Positions 1 to 5,778 of a stretch of DNA of 5,863 bases are shown piece after piece (positions within the stretch are counted from its first letter, which is position 1; each line of letters begins with the position of its first letter). This DNA comes from Lachnospiraceae bacterium UBA3332 (GTDB lineage: Bacteria; Bacillota; Clostridia; Lachnospirales; Lachnospiraceae). The stretch lies in NCBI GenBank assembly GCA_002361095.1, contig DERU01000228.1:2454-8316 (forward strand). Direction: 5' to 3'. Below the pieces are notes generated by a model that ran no database searches, was not told where the DNA came from, and saw only the letters and a program-made list of their open reading frames with translations. The position numbers and the translations under genes were made by a program.

Positions 1-6
1 TGTGGA

Positions 7-96
7 ATCAGGCATGTGGGGAATTTTCCGGGTCGTGAAACGGACAATCGGATGCAAATGTAAGGGAATATACAGAAAATTCCGGGGATGCCTGAT
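7..96. repeat. Interrupted inverted repeat with 22-base arms
   Basis: The left arm is 7-28 and the right arm 75-96. Bases 7-15 pair perfectly with 88-96, and bases 20-28 pair perfectly with 75-83. The four bases between these blocks (16-19 against 84-87) do not pair, so 18 of 22 positions match in strict register. The enclosed loop is 46 bases and contains only weak internal pairing. Two nine-base blocks in the same register are unlikely by chance. As RNA from either strand this would be a long stem with a G-rich internal loop. No coding frame, promoter or T-run explains it. It could be part of a structured RNA, the leader or tail of a gene off the left edge, or a decayed repeat element. Its function is unknown. 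Confidence 0.5.
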
Positions 97-127
97 GTGA
101 GATAGGCAAAAGTTCCGGAAAGCAGGA

Positions 128-168
128 AGACTTGTCAAAATCTGTTTTACCGGACTTTTGACAAGTCT
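128..168. repeat. Perfect 13-bp inverted repeat downstream of the fucosidase gene
   Basis: Bases 128-140 (AGACTTGTCAAAA) are the exact reverse complement of 156-168, with a 15-base loop. It lies 24 bases beyond the fucosidase stop codon, where a terminator would be expected. On the minus strand, however, the stem is followed by TTCCTGCTTTCC rather than a T-run, and on the plus strand by GTTTTGG. It may be a weak or factor-assisted terminator, a 3' end stabilising hairpin, or a protein-binding site. Each arm contains TTGACA reading outward, but no -10 box stands at the right distance on either side. Confidence 0.5.
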
Positions 169-191
169 GTTTTGGAAATGCCATTGCCTTT

Positions 192-1550
192 TTAAGATTC
201 ACAATCCAGCGCAAAACCTTCGGCGTAAAAAGCGTTTTGCAAATCCAGTCCGGAAGTATCCACGAAAATGCGGGAGTCGGACCGGGCGAAATCCAGGCGG
301 GCGCCGGTGCGCATGGCGGTCACGGACCGGACTTTGCGCCCGGTGGAAACAGGGAGCCATTGGGGCAGGGCCGGCTGACCGTCGTACAAATAAAAAGCGT
401 AGGAGACATTTTCTTTTTGGGTATAGCAGAACCGGGAATCCACATAAGGGACGCAGATATGGGTGTGATAAATCCCGTCCCCAAAAACGGACAGCCAGCG
501 CCCCAGTTCCCGTAAGGAGCAGACGGCAGCTTCGGGAAGCGCGCCGTTTGGCTGGGGGGCAATGTTCAAGGCGAGATTTCCCCCTTTTGCCACGACGTCC
601 AGCAGAAGGTGAACCAGTTCGTGCCCGGTTTTGAAATGGTCGGTGTATAAAAAGGCAAAGCGCTTTCCGAGGGGCGTACAGGTTTCCCATGGGATGGGAA
701 GGGCAGTAGTGGGTACCGTTTTTTCCGGGGTGACGATATTTTCGTAGGGGCCGCCTGCCGTGCGGTCGCATACCAGCAGACCGGGATTTTTTTTGCGCAG
801 CTTTTCTACCAACTCGCCCAACCGGATATCCTGATGGCGGTTGTCGGGGTGCACCCAGCCGCCGTCCAGCCACAACACATCCACGGGACCGTAATTTTCG
901 CATAGTTCGGTGATTTGCGTATGGGTGTATCGGACAAATTCTTCCCAAAGCTGCGGATACTGCAGCGGGTCATAGTTGACATTGCAGGAAGGCGCATCGC
1001 CGAAAGCCCGGTGCCAGTAGGAATCACAGTGCCAGTCCGGCTTGGAAAAATAAGCGGAGATCGCCAGTCCTTCTTTGCGGAATGCTTCATAGAGCGCCCG
1101 GGTGATATCCGCATAAGGGTGTGCGGAAAACGGACAGGACGGATCCGTGATTTTATAGTCCGTAGTTTTGGTGTCGAACATACAGAAGCCGTCGTGATGT
1201 TTCGTGGTAAAGAGAAGGTATTTAAAACCGCATTCTTTTGCCAGGGCCGCCCATTTGTCCGGTTGGAAGCGGATGGGGTTGAAAGTGCGGTTGGCGTTTA
1301 TATACTGTTCCTTAAAAGTGGGAATGTCGGTCCAGTCTACCTCTGCCTGCGACCAGCCTGCGTCGCCGTCCGACAACGGCCAGGATTCAAACGTGCCGAT
1401 TTGGCATCCCGGGCCCCAATGCATCATCAGGCCCAGTTTAAGCCCCATGAACCATTCCAGCTTTTCTTGTACTTCCTTTTCCTTTGGCATTACATAACGG
1501 TCTGCTTCCGTAAAATTGTGAATGCCCTGTTCTACCACTTTTTTTCCCAT
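192..1550 (-). CDS. Alpha-L-fucosidase, glycoside hydrolase family 29, cytoplasmic
   Basis: A 452-residue enzyme predicted to release alpha-linked L-fucose from glycans. Seen in sequence: an N-terminal KLGLMMHWG motif (residues 38-46), the family's fucose-pocket motif KHHDGF (117-122), DVLWLDGGW (224-232) with D229 at the expected nucleophile position, PWETC (287-291) with E289 as a candidate acid/base, and GGNLALNIAP (323-332) followed by the GRWL segment that usually ends the catalytic barrel. About 100 residues then form a probable small beta domain. The length is normal for a single-domain GH29. There is no signal peptide, so it should act on imported sugar in the cytoplasm. The start was set at 1550 because GGAGG sits five bases before it; an in-frame ATG at 1568 would add six residues and place that site inside the gene. 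The aromatic WGY often seen after the WETC region is replaced here by RFAF, so the exact linkage preference is uncertain. It lies downstream of the regulator on the same strand. Confidence 0.9.
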   Translation of the reverse strand: MGKKVVEQGIHNFTEADRYVMPKEKEVQEKLEWFMGLKLGLMMHWGPGCQIGTFESWPLSDGDAGWSQAEVDWTDIPTFKEQYINANRTFNPIRFQPDKWAALAKECGFKYLLFTTKHHDGFCMFDTKTTDYKITDPSCPFSAHPYADITRALYEAFRKEGLAISAYFSKPDWHCDSYWHRAFGDAPSCNVNYDPLQYPQLWEEFVRYTHTQITELCENYGPVDVLWLDGGWVHPDNRHQDIRLGELVEKLRKKNPGLLVCDRTAGGPYENIVTPEKTVPTTALPIPWETCTPLGKRFAFLYTDHFKTGHELVHLLLDVVAKGGNLALNIAPQPNGALPEAAVCSLRELGRWLSVFGDGIYHTHICVPYVDSRFCYTQKENVSYAFYLYDGQPALPQWLPVSTGRKVRSVTAMRTGARLDFARSDSRIFVDTSGLDLQNAFYAEGFALDCES

Positions 1551-1555
1551 AAAAA

Positions 1556-1560
1556 CCTCC
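1556..1560 (-). promoter_or_regulatory. Ribosome binding site deciding the fucosidase start
   Basis: The minus strand reads GGAGG, then TTTTT, then ATG at 1550. The five-base spacing is workable and the match to the ribosomal anti-Shine-Dalgarno sequence is strong. The earlier in-frame ATG at 1568 has no such site before it, since the preceding bases are an A/T-rich run. This favours the shorter protein starting MGKK. Confidence 0.8.
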
Positions 1561-1574
1561 GGTATCATAAAATT

Positions 1575-1610
1575 TGCGGCTGGCCCGCCGATCTGTCATG
1601 GGCCGCCGCA
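1575..1610 (-). other. Strong GC-rich hairpin in the fucosidase leader
   Basis: Bases 1575-1580 pair with 1605-1610 and 1582-1586 pair with 1600-1604, with one bulged base at 1581 and a 13-base loop. This gives 11 base pairs, mostly G-C. On the minus strand it sits between the candidate -10 element and the ribosome binding site, so it would form almost at the 5' end of the transcript. It is followed there by AAATTTTATG, a poor T-run. On the plus strand it is followed by TATTTTT. It could stabilise the mRNA 5' end, attenuate transcription, or act as a weak terminator for the regulator gene upstream. Confidence 0.5.
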
Positions 1611-1617
1611 TATTTTT

Positions 1618-1626
1618 AATATAACA
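1618..1626 (-). promoter_or_regulatory. Candidate extended -10 promoter for the fucosidase gene
   Basis: The minus strand reads TGTTATATT: a TGn extension followed by TATATT, which matches five of six consensus -10 bases. No good -35 hexamer stands 16-18 bases upstream, which extended -10 promoters tolerate. Transcription would start near 1611, giving a leader of about 60 bases. If real, the fucosidase can be transcribed apart from the regulator. Confidence 0.4.
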
Positions 1627-1682
1627 GGAAAAAGCCAAAAGAAAAGTTACAAGAATTTAGGAAAGCCCCCAAAACAGGAAAA
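1623..1682. repeat. Pair of 10-base direct repeats near the fucosidase promoter
   Basis: AACAGGAAAA occurs at 1623-1632 and again at 1673-1682, exactly 50 bases apart, or about five helical turns. The first copy overlaps the TG of the candidate extended -10 element. The spacing and overlap fit a regulator-binding arrangement, but the motif is A-rich and could be coincidence in this A-rich gap. Confidence 0.3.
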
Positions 1683-1727
1683 CCTAAAAAAATGACAATG
1701 GGAAAGTTCCCGGACAAATCTTCTGCT

Positions 1728-3812
1728 TCATCCGTCGCCCTGTGCGAACTCTTTTTTGTATTCGCCGGGCGTCATTCCCATCGTTTGCTTAAAGCGGCGG
1801 ATGAAACTGCTGACATTGATATAGCCGACCTGCAGGGCAATCTGCTGCAGGCTGCCGCCCTGCCGTAAAAGCCGGGTGGCGAGTTCCATTTTCAGCCGCG
1901 TAGTATAATCCAACACGGTCACGCCGTTTTTCTGTTTGAAAAACCAGCTTAAATAGCTGTTGGATACATGAAAATGGTCGGCGAGGACCTGAAGCGAAAA
2001 GGCGGGATCCGTATAGTTTTCCCGGATATAAGCGGCGATTTTTTCCGCGTCCAAATTGGCTTCCTGACCGGACTGCTGCTGGGAAGGGACAGGGGACCGG
2101 TCTGCAAACAGGGAACGGAATCCCTCTTCCAGCTGGGCCTGCGACTCCATTTCCAAAATGTTTTGGATGGTGAAAGGAAGCCGGTCGGCATCAGGATGGG
2201 TGATAAAAAGCTGCAGCAGAAGTTTTTGGCGCATACCAAAGGAAAGACCGTCCCGCGCCATATCCGCAAGGAGGCTTTCGCCCCAGTTTTGGAGTCCTGC
2301 GCGGTCGTCGGTGGAGAGGCAGTCGTTGATACGGTTGAGCAGTCTGTCGTAGTGCGGCTGGCAGCGGCTGTCGTTTTCGCCTTCGACGTTTTGCCCTGAA
2401 AAGGGGCCCGGCGATTGCTGCAGATATTGGAGACTGAGCGCTTCCGAATAGGCATTGTGGATATCCAGAATACGCAGAACCGGCCGGCTGATAAAAAGCC
2501 GGATGTCGGCGAACTGTTTGGAACCGACAGGAAGCTCTTCCTGCGCACCCACCAGCCAAACGCAGACATCGGCAGTTTTATGTACATAGTAGCTGTATGC
2601 GAGGGTGACGTGAAATCCTGCGGCTTTGGAGAGCAGCGGTTCCATGTCCGCCCCGGTTTGTTCGGAAGGAAGCAGGACACAGTAATGGTAGGATGCCGCA
2701 AATTCCATCATGCTTTCTTCACACTGGATGATAAAATCATTTTCGTAAAGATAGCGCCCTTCAATCAAAGCATAGAGGATTTCCTGCCGCCGCAGGGGAA
2801 TAATCTGCTTAAGACGGGTTTCATACGAATCGGTAAGACGTAACAGTTCCTGTCTCTTGCGCCGCCATACGAACAGAACCAAAAGCGTGCCCAGTATAAA
2901 AAGCGCGGCCAGAAGGGCAAAAATAAGGTTCCGGAAGCCAAGAAGGCGGGCAAGGGTATCTTTGCTGTCCGCAATGCCCACCAAGCTGACAACGCCCGGC
3001 AGGAGCGGGCTGTAAGTATAGAAAAAAGCGCCGTCCGCATAAACGGCGGGGGAGGAACCGCCTGCGTCTGCGGACAGGAGGGCCTCCCGGGGGAATGCCT
3101 GCAGCTGCGCCTCATATTCCGGGTTGGGATTGAGGGCGGTAAAATCCGGGCCGACAAGATAAAGGTATCCGCCGTTTCCGCTGTTTCCGAGAAAGCGGTT
3201 GAGTTTTTCCGTGTCCACTAAAAATGCCATCGTGCCGAAAGTGGTTTCGCCCCTGACACAGGGAAAGCAAAAAAGGATGTATTTTGCCTCCTGCTCCGCC
3301 CGGTTTAAGCTGCCGGGCAGTCCGGATACCAAAAGACAGCATGCGGTTTGGGGGGCTTCCAACAGGACGGCGGCCTGTTCGGAAGTAAGGCCGGAAAATT
3401 GCAGATAGCGGTAGAAATTGTCCCGGGTAAAGCTGGTTTGTCCGGAATAGACGTAGGGGTTGTCCCGGTAAATCATAAAAATGTCCTGTACAAAATCGTA
3501 GGAAAGGCCGGTACGGTTGAGCAGGCCGATCAGCTGGGAGGCAGTGGTGACTTCTTTTTCCAGATCCACCGGATGGCCAAAACCCGAATAGGCGGCGGCT
3601 GTGGCCGCCATGGAAAAAGATTCCAGCGTATTGGAAAGGTTGTAGCTGGCGGTGGACACCCTGAGGCTGTGGTTGGACTGCAGTTCTTCCCGGATGATCC
3701 TGTCCGAGATCCGAAAGACTGCGGAAGAGATACAGACGGCCGGAATGAAAAATACAAGAAAATAAGATAAAAACAGCTTAAACTGTCGGCTGGACAGCAT
3801 CTTTTCTTTCAT
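1728..3812 (-). CDS. Membrane-anchored AraC-family transcriptional regulator (YesS/YtdP type)
   Basis: A 694-residue one-component sensor-regulator. Visible parts in order: a short cytoplasmic start; a first membrane helix at about 12-33 (LFLSYFLVFFIPAVCISSAV); an extracytoplasmic sensor region at about 34-293, of the size and position of Cache-type domains; a second helix at about 295-316 followed by the positive stretch WRRKRQ; a cytoplasmic linker at about 320-585; and a C-terminal AraC DNA-binding domain at about 589-687. That domain has a first helix-turn-helix near 605-627 and the family signature at 654-687 (SLQQIALQVGY, then FIRRFKQTMGMTPGEYKK). No receiver or kinase domain is seen, so ligand sensing and DNA binding are in one chain. 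The sensor contains a CFPC motif at 182-185 and an adjacent Cys pair at 158-159. The start at 3812 is supported by AAGGAG at 3819-3824. B. subtilis relatives such as YesS control polysaccharide-use genes; this one probably controls the divergent binding protein and perhaps the fucosidase. Its ligand is unknown. Confidence 0.9.
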   Translation of the reverse strand: MKEKMLSSRQFKLFLSYFLVFFIPAVCISSAVFRISDRIIREELQSNHSLRVSTASYNLSNTLESFSMAATAAAYSGFGHPVDLEKEVTTASQLIGLLNRTGLSYDFVQDIFMIYRDNPYVYSGQTSFTRDNFYRYLQFSGLTSEQAAVLLEAPQTACCLLVSGLPGSLNRAEQEAKYILFCFPCVRGETTFGTMAFLVDTEKLNRFLGNSGNGGYLYLVGPDFTALNPNPEYEAQLQAFPREALLSADAGGSSPAVYADGAFFYTYSPLLPGVVSLVGIADSKDTLARLLGFRNLIFALLAALFILGTLLVLFVWRRKRQELLRLTDSYETRLKQIIPLRRQEILYALIEGRYLYENDFIIQCEESMMEFAASYHYCVLLPSEQTGADMEPLLSKAAGFHVTLAYSYYVHKTADVCVWLVGAQEELPVGSKQFADIRLFISRPVLRILDIHNAYSEALSLQYLQQSPGPFSGQNVEGENDSRCQPHYDRLLNRINDCLSTDDRAGLQNWGESLLADMARDGLSFGMRQKLLLQLFITHPDADRLPFTIQNILEMESQAQLEEGFRSLFADRSPVPSQQQSGQEANLDAEKIAAYIRENYTDPAFSLQVLADHFHVSNSYLSWFFKQKNGVTVLDYTTRLKMELATRLLRQGGSLQQIALQVGYINVSSFIRRFKQTMGMTPGEYKKEFAQGDG

Positions 3813-3855
3813 GGAAAGCTCCTTTTTTCAAGTCATTTTTGTTGTGATTAACAAG

Positions 3856-3884
3856 AGTATACAAAAATTTTGTCCGATATGCAA
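3856..3884 (-). promoter_or_regulatory. Probable sigma-A promoter of the regulator gene
   Basis: On the minus strand TTGCAT (3884-3879) is followed after 17 bases by TATACT (3861-3856). The -10 box matches five of six consensus bases and the -35 keeps TTG. Transcription would start near 3849, giving a leader of about 37 bases before the regulator ATG with its AAGGAG site. Confidence 0.5.
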
Positions 3885-3887
3885 TTC

Positions 3888-3918
3888 TTGAAGTGGAAAA
3901 TCCAAAAAAATGTATAAA
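3888..3918 (+). promoter_or_regulatory. Candidate plus-strand promoter for the solute-binding protein gene (first option)
   Basis: TTGAAG (3888-3893) and TATAAA (3913-3918) are separated by 19 bases, longer than the preferred 17. It stands almost back to back with the regulator promoter, the two -35 boxes being three bases apart. If used, the leader would be about 150 bases and would contain the direct repeats, hairpin and palindrome downstream. Confidence 0.3.
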
Positions 3919-3935
3919 AATCTTGGGCATTTTCA

Positions 3936-3953
3936 ATATGTTTTGGATATGTT
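3936..3953 (+). promoter_or_regulatory. ATATGTT direct repeat with 11-base period, possible operator
   Basis: ATATGTT occurs at 3936-3942 and 3947-3953, so both copies face the same side of the helix. AraC-type domains carry two helix-turn-helix units that contact neighbouring major grooves about one turn apart, so a repeat with this period in the regulator's own divergent region is a plausible half-site. A further GATATG lies at 3876-3881. Binding is inferred only. Confidence 0.3.
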
Positions 3954-3955
3954 AC

Positions 3956-3961
3956 CATAAT
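3956..3961 (+). promoter_or_regulatory. Alternative -10 box for the solute-binding protein gene
   Basis: CATAAT matches five of six -10 consensus bases. The region where its -35 would lie (about 3931-3938) reads TTTCAATA and is a poor match, as in promoters that need an activator. Transcription would start near 3968, placing the hairpin (3981-3996) and palindrome (4000-4017) in the leader. Confidence 0.3.
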
Positions 3962-3980
3962 GCTATCGAAGCACAGGGGA

Positions 3981-3996
3981 TGTGCGTCGGCGCGCA
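3981..3996 (+). other. Small GC-rich hairpin in the leader of the solute-binding protein gene
   Basis: TGTGCG (3981-3986) pairs with CGCGCA (3991-3996) through six pairs including one G-T wobble, around the tetraloop TCGG. It ends three bases before the 18-base palindrome, so the leader would fold into two adjacent hairpins. A role in mRNA stability or control is possible but unproven. Confidence 0.35.
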
Positions 3997-3999
3997 AAG

Positions 4000-4017
4000 A
4001 TTAAAATGCATTTTAAT
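4000..4017. promoter_or_regulatory. Perfect 18-bp palindrome, possible operator or leader hairpin
   Basis: ATTAAAATGCATTTTAAT is its own reverse complement with no spacer. It lies 58 bases before the solute-binding protein start codon and downstream of both candidate plus-strand promoters. A gapless palindrome is typical of a site for a dimeric repressor. An AraC-type protein normally prefers direct repeats, so a second, unseen regulator may be involved. Chance occurrence of a nine-base half-arm in a region this size is low, although the A/T richness raises it. Confidence 0.4.
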
Positions 4018-4060
4018 ACAATTCCAATGAAAAAGAAAACGCATCAACAAGACCATGCAG

Positions 4061-4066
4061 AGGAGG
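4061..4066 (+). promoter_or_regulatory. Ribosome binding site for a GTG-initiated gene
   Basis: AGGAGG is a full consensus site nine bases before the GTG at 4076. The in-frame ATG at 4055 runs into a TAA after four codons and cannot be the start. The strong site fits high expression of a binding protein and compensates for the GTG start. Confidence 0.75.
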
Positions 4067-4075
4067 TAAAGGGTA

Positions 4076-5743
4076 GTGATAAAGAATAGAAGAAGATGGA
4101 TCGCGCTGGGTCTCGCCGGAGGATTGGCGGTGTCCGCGCTGGCCGGGTGCGGTACGCAGGGACAGGACGCGGGCAATGCGGTAAAGCAGGAAACACAGAC
4201 ACAGCAACAGGAAGCAAAACAGGAAGAAAAACAGGAGGAAGCTCCTTCCTATTTTAACGAGACGGGATATCCGATCGTGAACGAGCCCATCGAACTTAAC
4301 GTCATGGTGGCGGTGGGGCCGATGAACGGGGACTTCAACGAAATGCCGGTGTTTGTACAGCTGGAGGAAAAGACAGGCATCAAGATCAATTTTGAACAGG
4401 TTTCCCCCACCGCATGGGCGGAACGCAAAAACCTGGCCCTGGCAAGTCAGGATATGCCCGATATTATTATAGGAGGCATCGGGGGCATGTCGGATTCCGA
4501 GGTCAACAAGTACAGCAGTCAGGGAATCATTGTGGAACTCAACGATTATATTGAAAAGTACGCGCCCAATTTTAACAAGTTATTGGAAGAAAAACCGGAT
4601 TTGGACGCTGTGATCCGCAATCCGGAAGGCAAAATTTACGGGCTGCCTTTTTACCAGGAATTGGTGAGCGAGAGAATCCCGGACAATCTTTTTATCAATA
4701 AAAAGTGGCTGGACACGCTGGGACTTGCGGTTCCTGAAACCACGGAAGAGTATTATGAGGTGCTCAAGGCGTTCAAGACACAGGATCCCAACGGGAACGG
4801 GCTTGCGGACGAAATTCCCCTTTCCTATAGGAGCAACCAAAGACTTACGGGGGAACTTTCCCTGTTTGGCAGTTTCGGCGTAGTGGACAACGAAAACCAC
4901 CTGATGATCAAAGACGGGAAGGTATTGTTCTCCCCCATGGAAGAGGGTTATAAAGAAGGCATCCAATATATGAACCGTCTGTATGGGGAAGGACTGATTG
5001 ATCCGGAAGTATTCACGCAGGATCAGTCCCAGTACATCGGAAAAGGACAGTCGGAAGAAGAAATTGTGGGAAGCTTTATCATTTTTAATTATGAAAATTA
5101 CGTGGGCGCGGAGCGGGCGTACAGCGATTATATACCGCTGCTTCCCCTCAAAGGGCCAAACGGAGACCAGTTATGGAACAAATATGCCACCGGATACGAT
5201 ACCAACGCGTTTTTGATCACCAAAAACAATCAATATCCGGAAGCTTCCATCCGCTGGGCGGACGAATTTTTCACGGTGGAAACTTCCATGCAGGCAATCC
5301 AGGGGGAAATCGGCGTCAATCTGGAGTATGAGAACGGGAAGTACCGTATCATGGATCCGCCGGAAGGATCGTCCCTGAACGAAATCCGTTCCAAAATCTG
5401 TCCTGCATCCTATATTTTTGGGATGATGACAAAGGAGATGATTGATAATATCGAATTCAAGGAGGATATGACCCGCAAACTGGAGCGCTGCAGTCTGTAT
5501 GACCCTTACACGCCCGAGGAAATTTTGCCGGTGCTGCGGCTGCCGCAGGATAAACTGGAGCAGCGTGCCAATATCTTTACCGATTTGACCAATTACGTGG
5601 CGGAGATGAAGGCGAAATGGGTGACCGGGGAAATGGATGTGGAGAACAGTTGGGAGGAGTATGTGAAAACCCTGAAGGCCATGGGTGTGGAGGACTATGT
5701 ACAGATCTATCAGGAAGCTTATGACGCTTACAAGGCGCAGTAA
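4076..5743 (+). CDS. Extracellular solute-binding lipoprotein of an ABC sugar importer (LplA-like)
   Basis: A 555-residue lipid-anchored binding protein that should capture an oligosaccharide outside the membrane and deliver it to ABC permeases. Seen in sequence: positive start KNRRR, hydrophobic stretch about 8-22, and lipobox LAGC with C25 as the lipidated residue. A Q/E/K-rich spacer follows (about 36-56, with KQEE-like repeats), then the mature binding domain from about 60. The segment ALASQDMPDIIIGG (121-134) is typical of the large family-1 sugar-binding proteins. DPNGNGLADE (237-246) matches the calcium loop pattern D-x-N-x-N-x-x-x-D-E known in AlgQ-type binding proteins, with D237, N239, N241, D245 and E246 as likely ligands. 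The length is normal for the LplA/AlgQ-like group and larger than typical maltose-binding proteins. It starts with GTG behind AGGAGG. It is divergent from the AraC-type regulator and followed by its own terminator, with no permease gene within the window. The ligand is not determined by sequence; fucosylated glycan is an inference from the neighbouring fucosidase. Confidence 0.92.
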   Translation: MIKNRRRWIALGLAGGLAVSALAGCGTQGQDAGNAVKQETQTQQQEAKQEEKQEEAPSYFNETGYPIVNEPIELNVMVAVGPMNGDFNEMPVFVQLEEKTGIKINFEQVSPTAWAERKNLALASQDMPDIIIGGIGGMSDSEVNKYSSQGIIVELNDYIEKYAPNFNKLLEEKPDLDAVIRNPEGKIYGLPFYQELVSERIPDNLFINKKWLDTLGLAVPETTEEYYEVLKAFKTQDPNGNGLADEIPLSYRSNQRLTGELSLFGSFGVVDNENHLMIKDGKVLFSPMEEGYKEGIQYMNRLYGEGLIDPEVFTQDQSQYIGKGQSEEEIVGSFIIFNYENYVGAERAYSDYIPLLPLKGPNGDQLWNKYATGYDTNAFLITKNNQYPEASIRWADEFFTVETSMQAIQGEIGVNLEYENGKYRIMDPPEGSSLNEIRSKICPASYIFGMMTKEMIDNIEFKEDMTRKLERCSLYDPYTPEEILPVLRLPQDKLEQRANIFTDLTNYVAEMKAKWVTGEMDVENSWEEYVKTLKAMGVEDYVQIYQEAYDAYKAQ

Positions 5744-5778
5744 GGAAAAGGGCTTGTAAAAACGGTTATTTGGAATCG

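Noticed and set aside
1..99. Possible C-terminal tail of a plus-strand gene entering from the left
   Set aside because: All three plus frames stop within the first 100 bases, and none gives a recognisable protein end. The sequence is too short to support a call.
26..118. TTCCGG occurring three times (26, 80, 113)
   Set aside because: The same hexamer is frequent throughout the coding regions here because of codon choice, and the spacings are irregular.
133..163. Outward TTGACA boxes as divergent promoters
   Set aside because: No acceptable -10 box lies 16-18 bases downstream on either strand.
8..214. 68-residue minus-strand reading frame at the left edge
   Set aside because: It overlaps the fucosidase 3' end in another frame, has no ribosome binding site, and its protein has no family resemblance. 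The two inverted repeats inside it argue for noncoding DNA.
915..1619. 234-residue plus-strand frame antisense to the fucosidase
   Set aside because: It lies opposite a well-supported GH29 gene whose codon pattern opens the reverse frame. It has no ribosome binding site and no recognisable domain.
1690..1727. Intrinsic terminator directly after the regulator gene
   Set aside because: The only stem (GGGA/TCCC) has four pairs, and the T-run begins several bases beyond it; this is too weak to call.
1968..2843. Plus-strand frames antisense to the regulator
   Set aside because: They are mirrored from the coding strand of a clear AraC-type gene and show no motif or start signal.
3960..3975. Possible catabolite-response (cre) site around TGCTATCGAAGCA
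   Set aside because: Although the 13-base segment is partly symmetric around ATCGA, several conserved cre positions are mismatched, so CcpA control is not supported.
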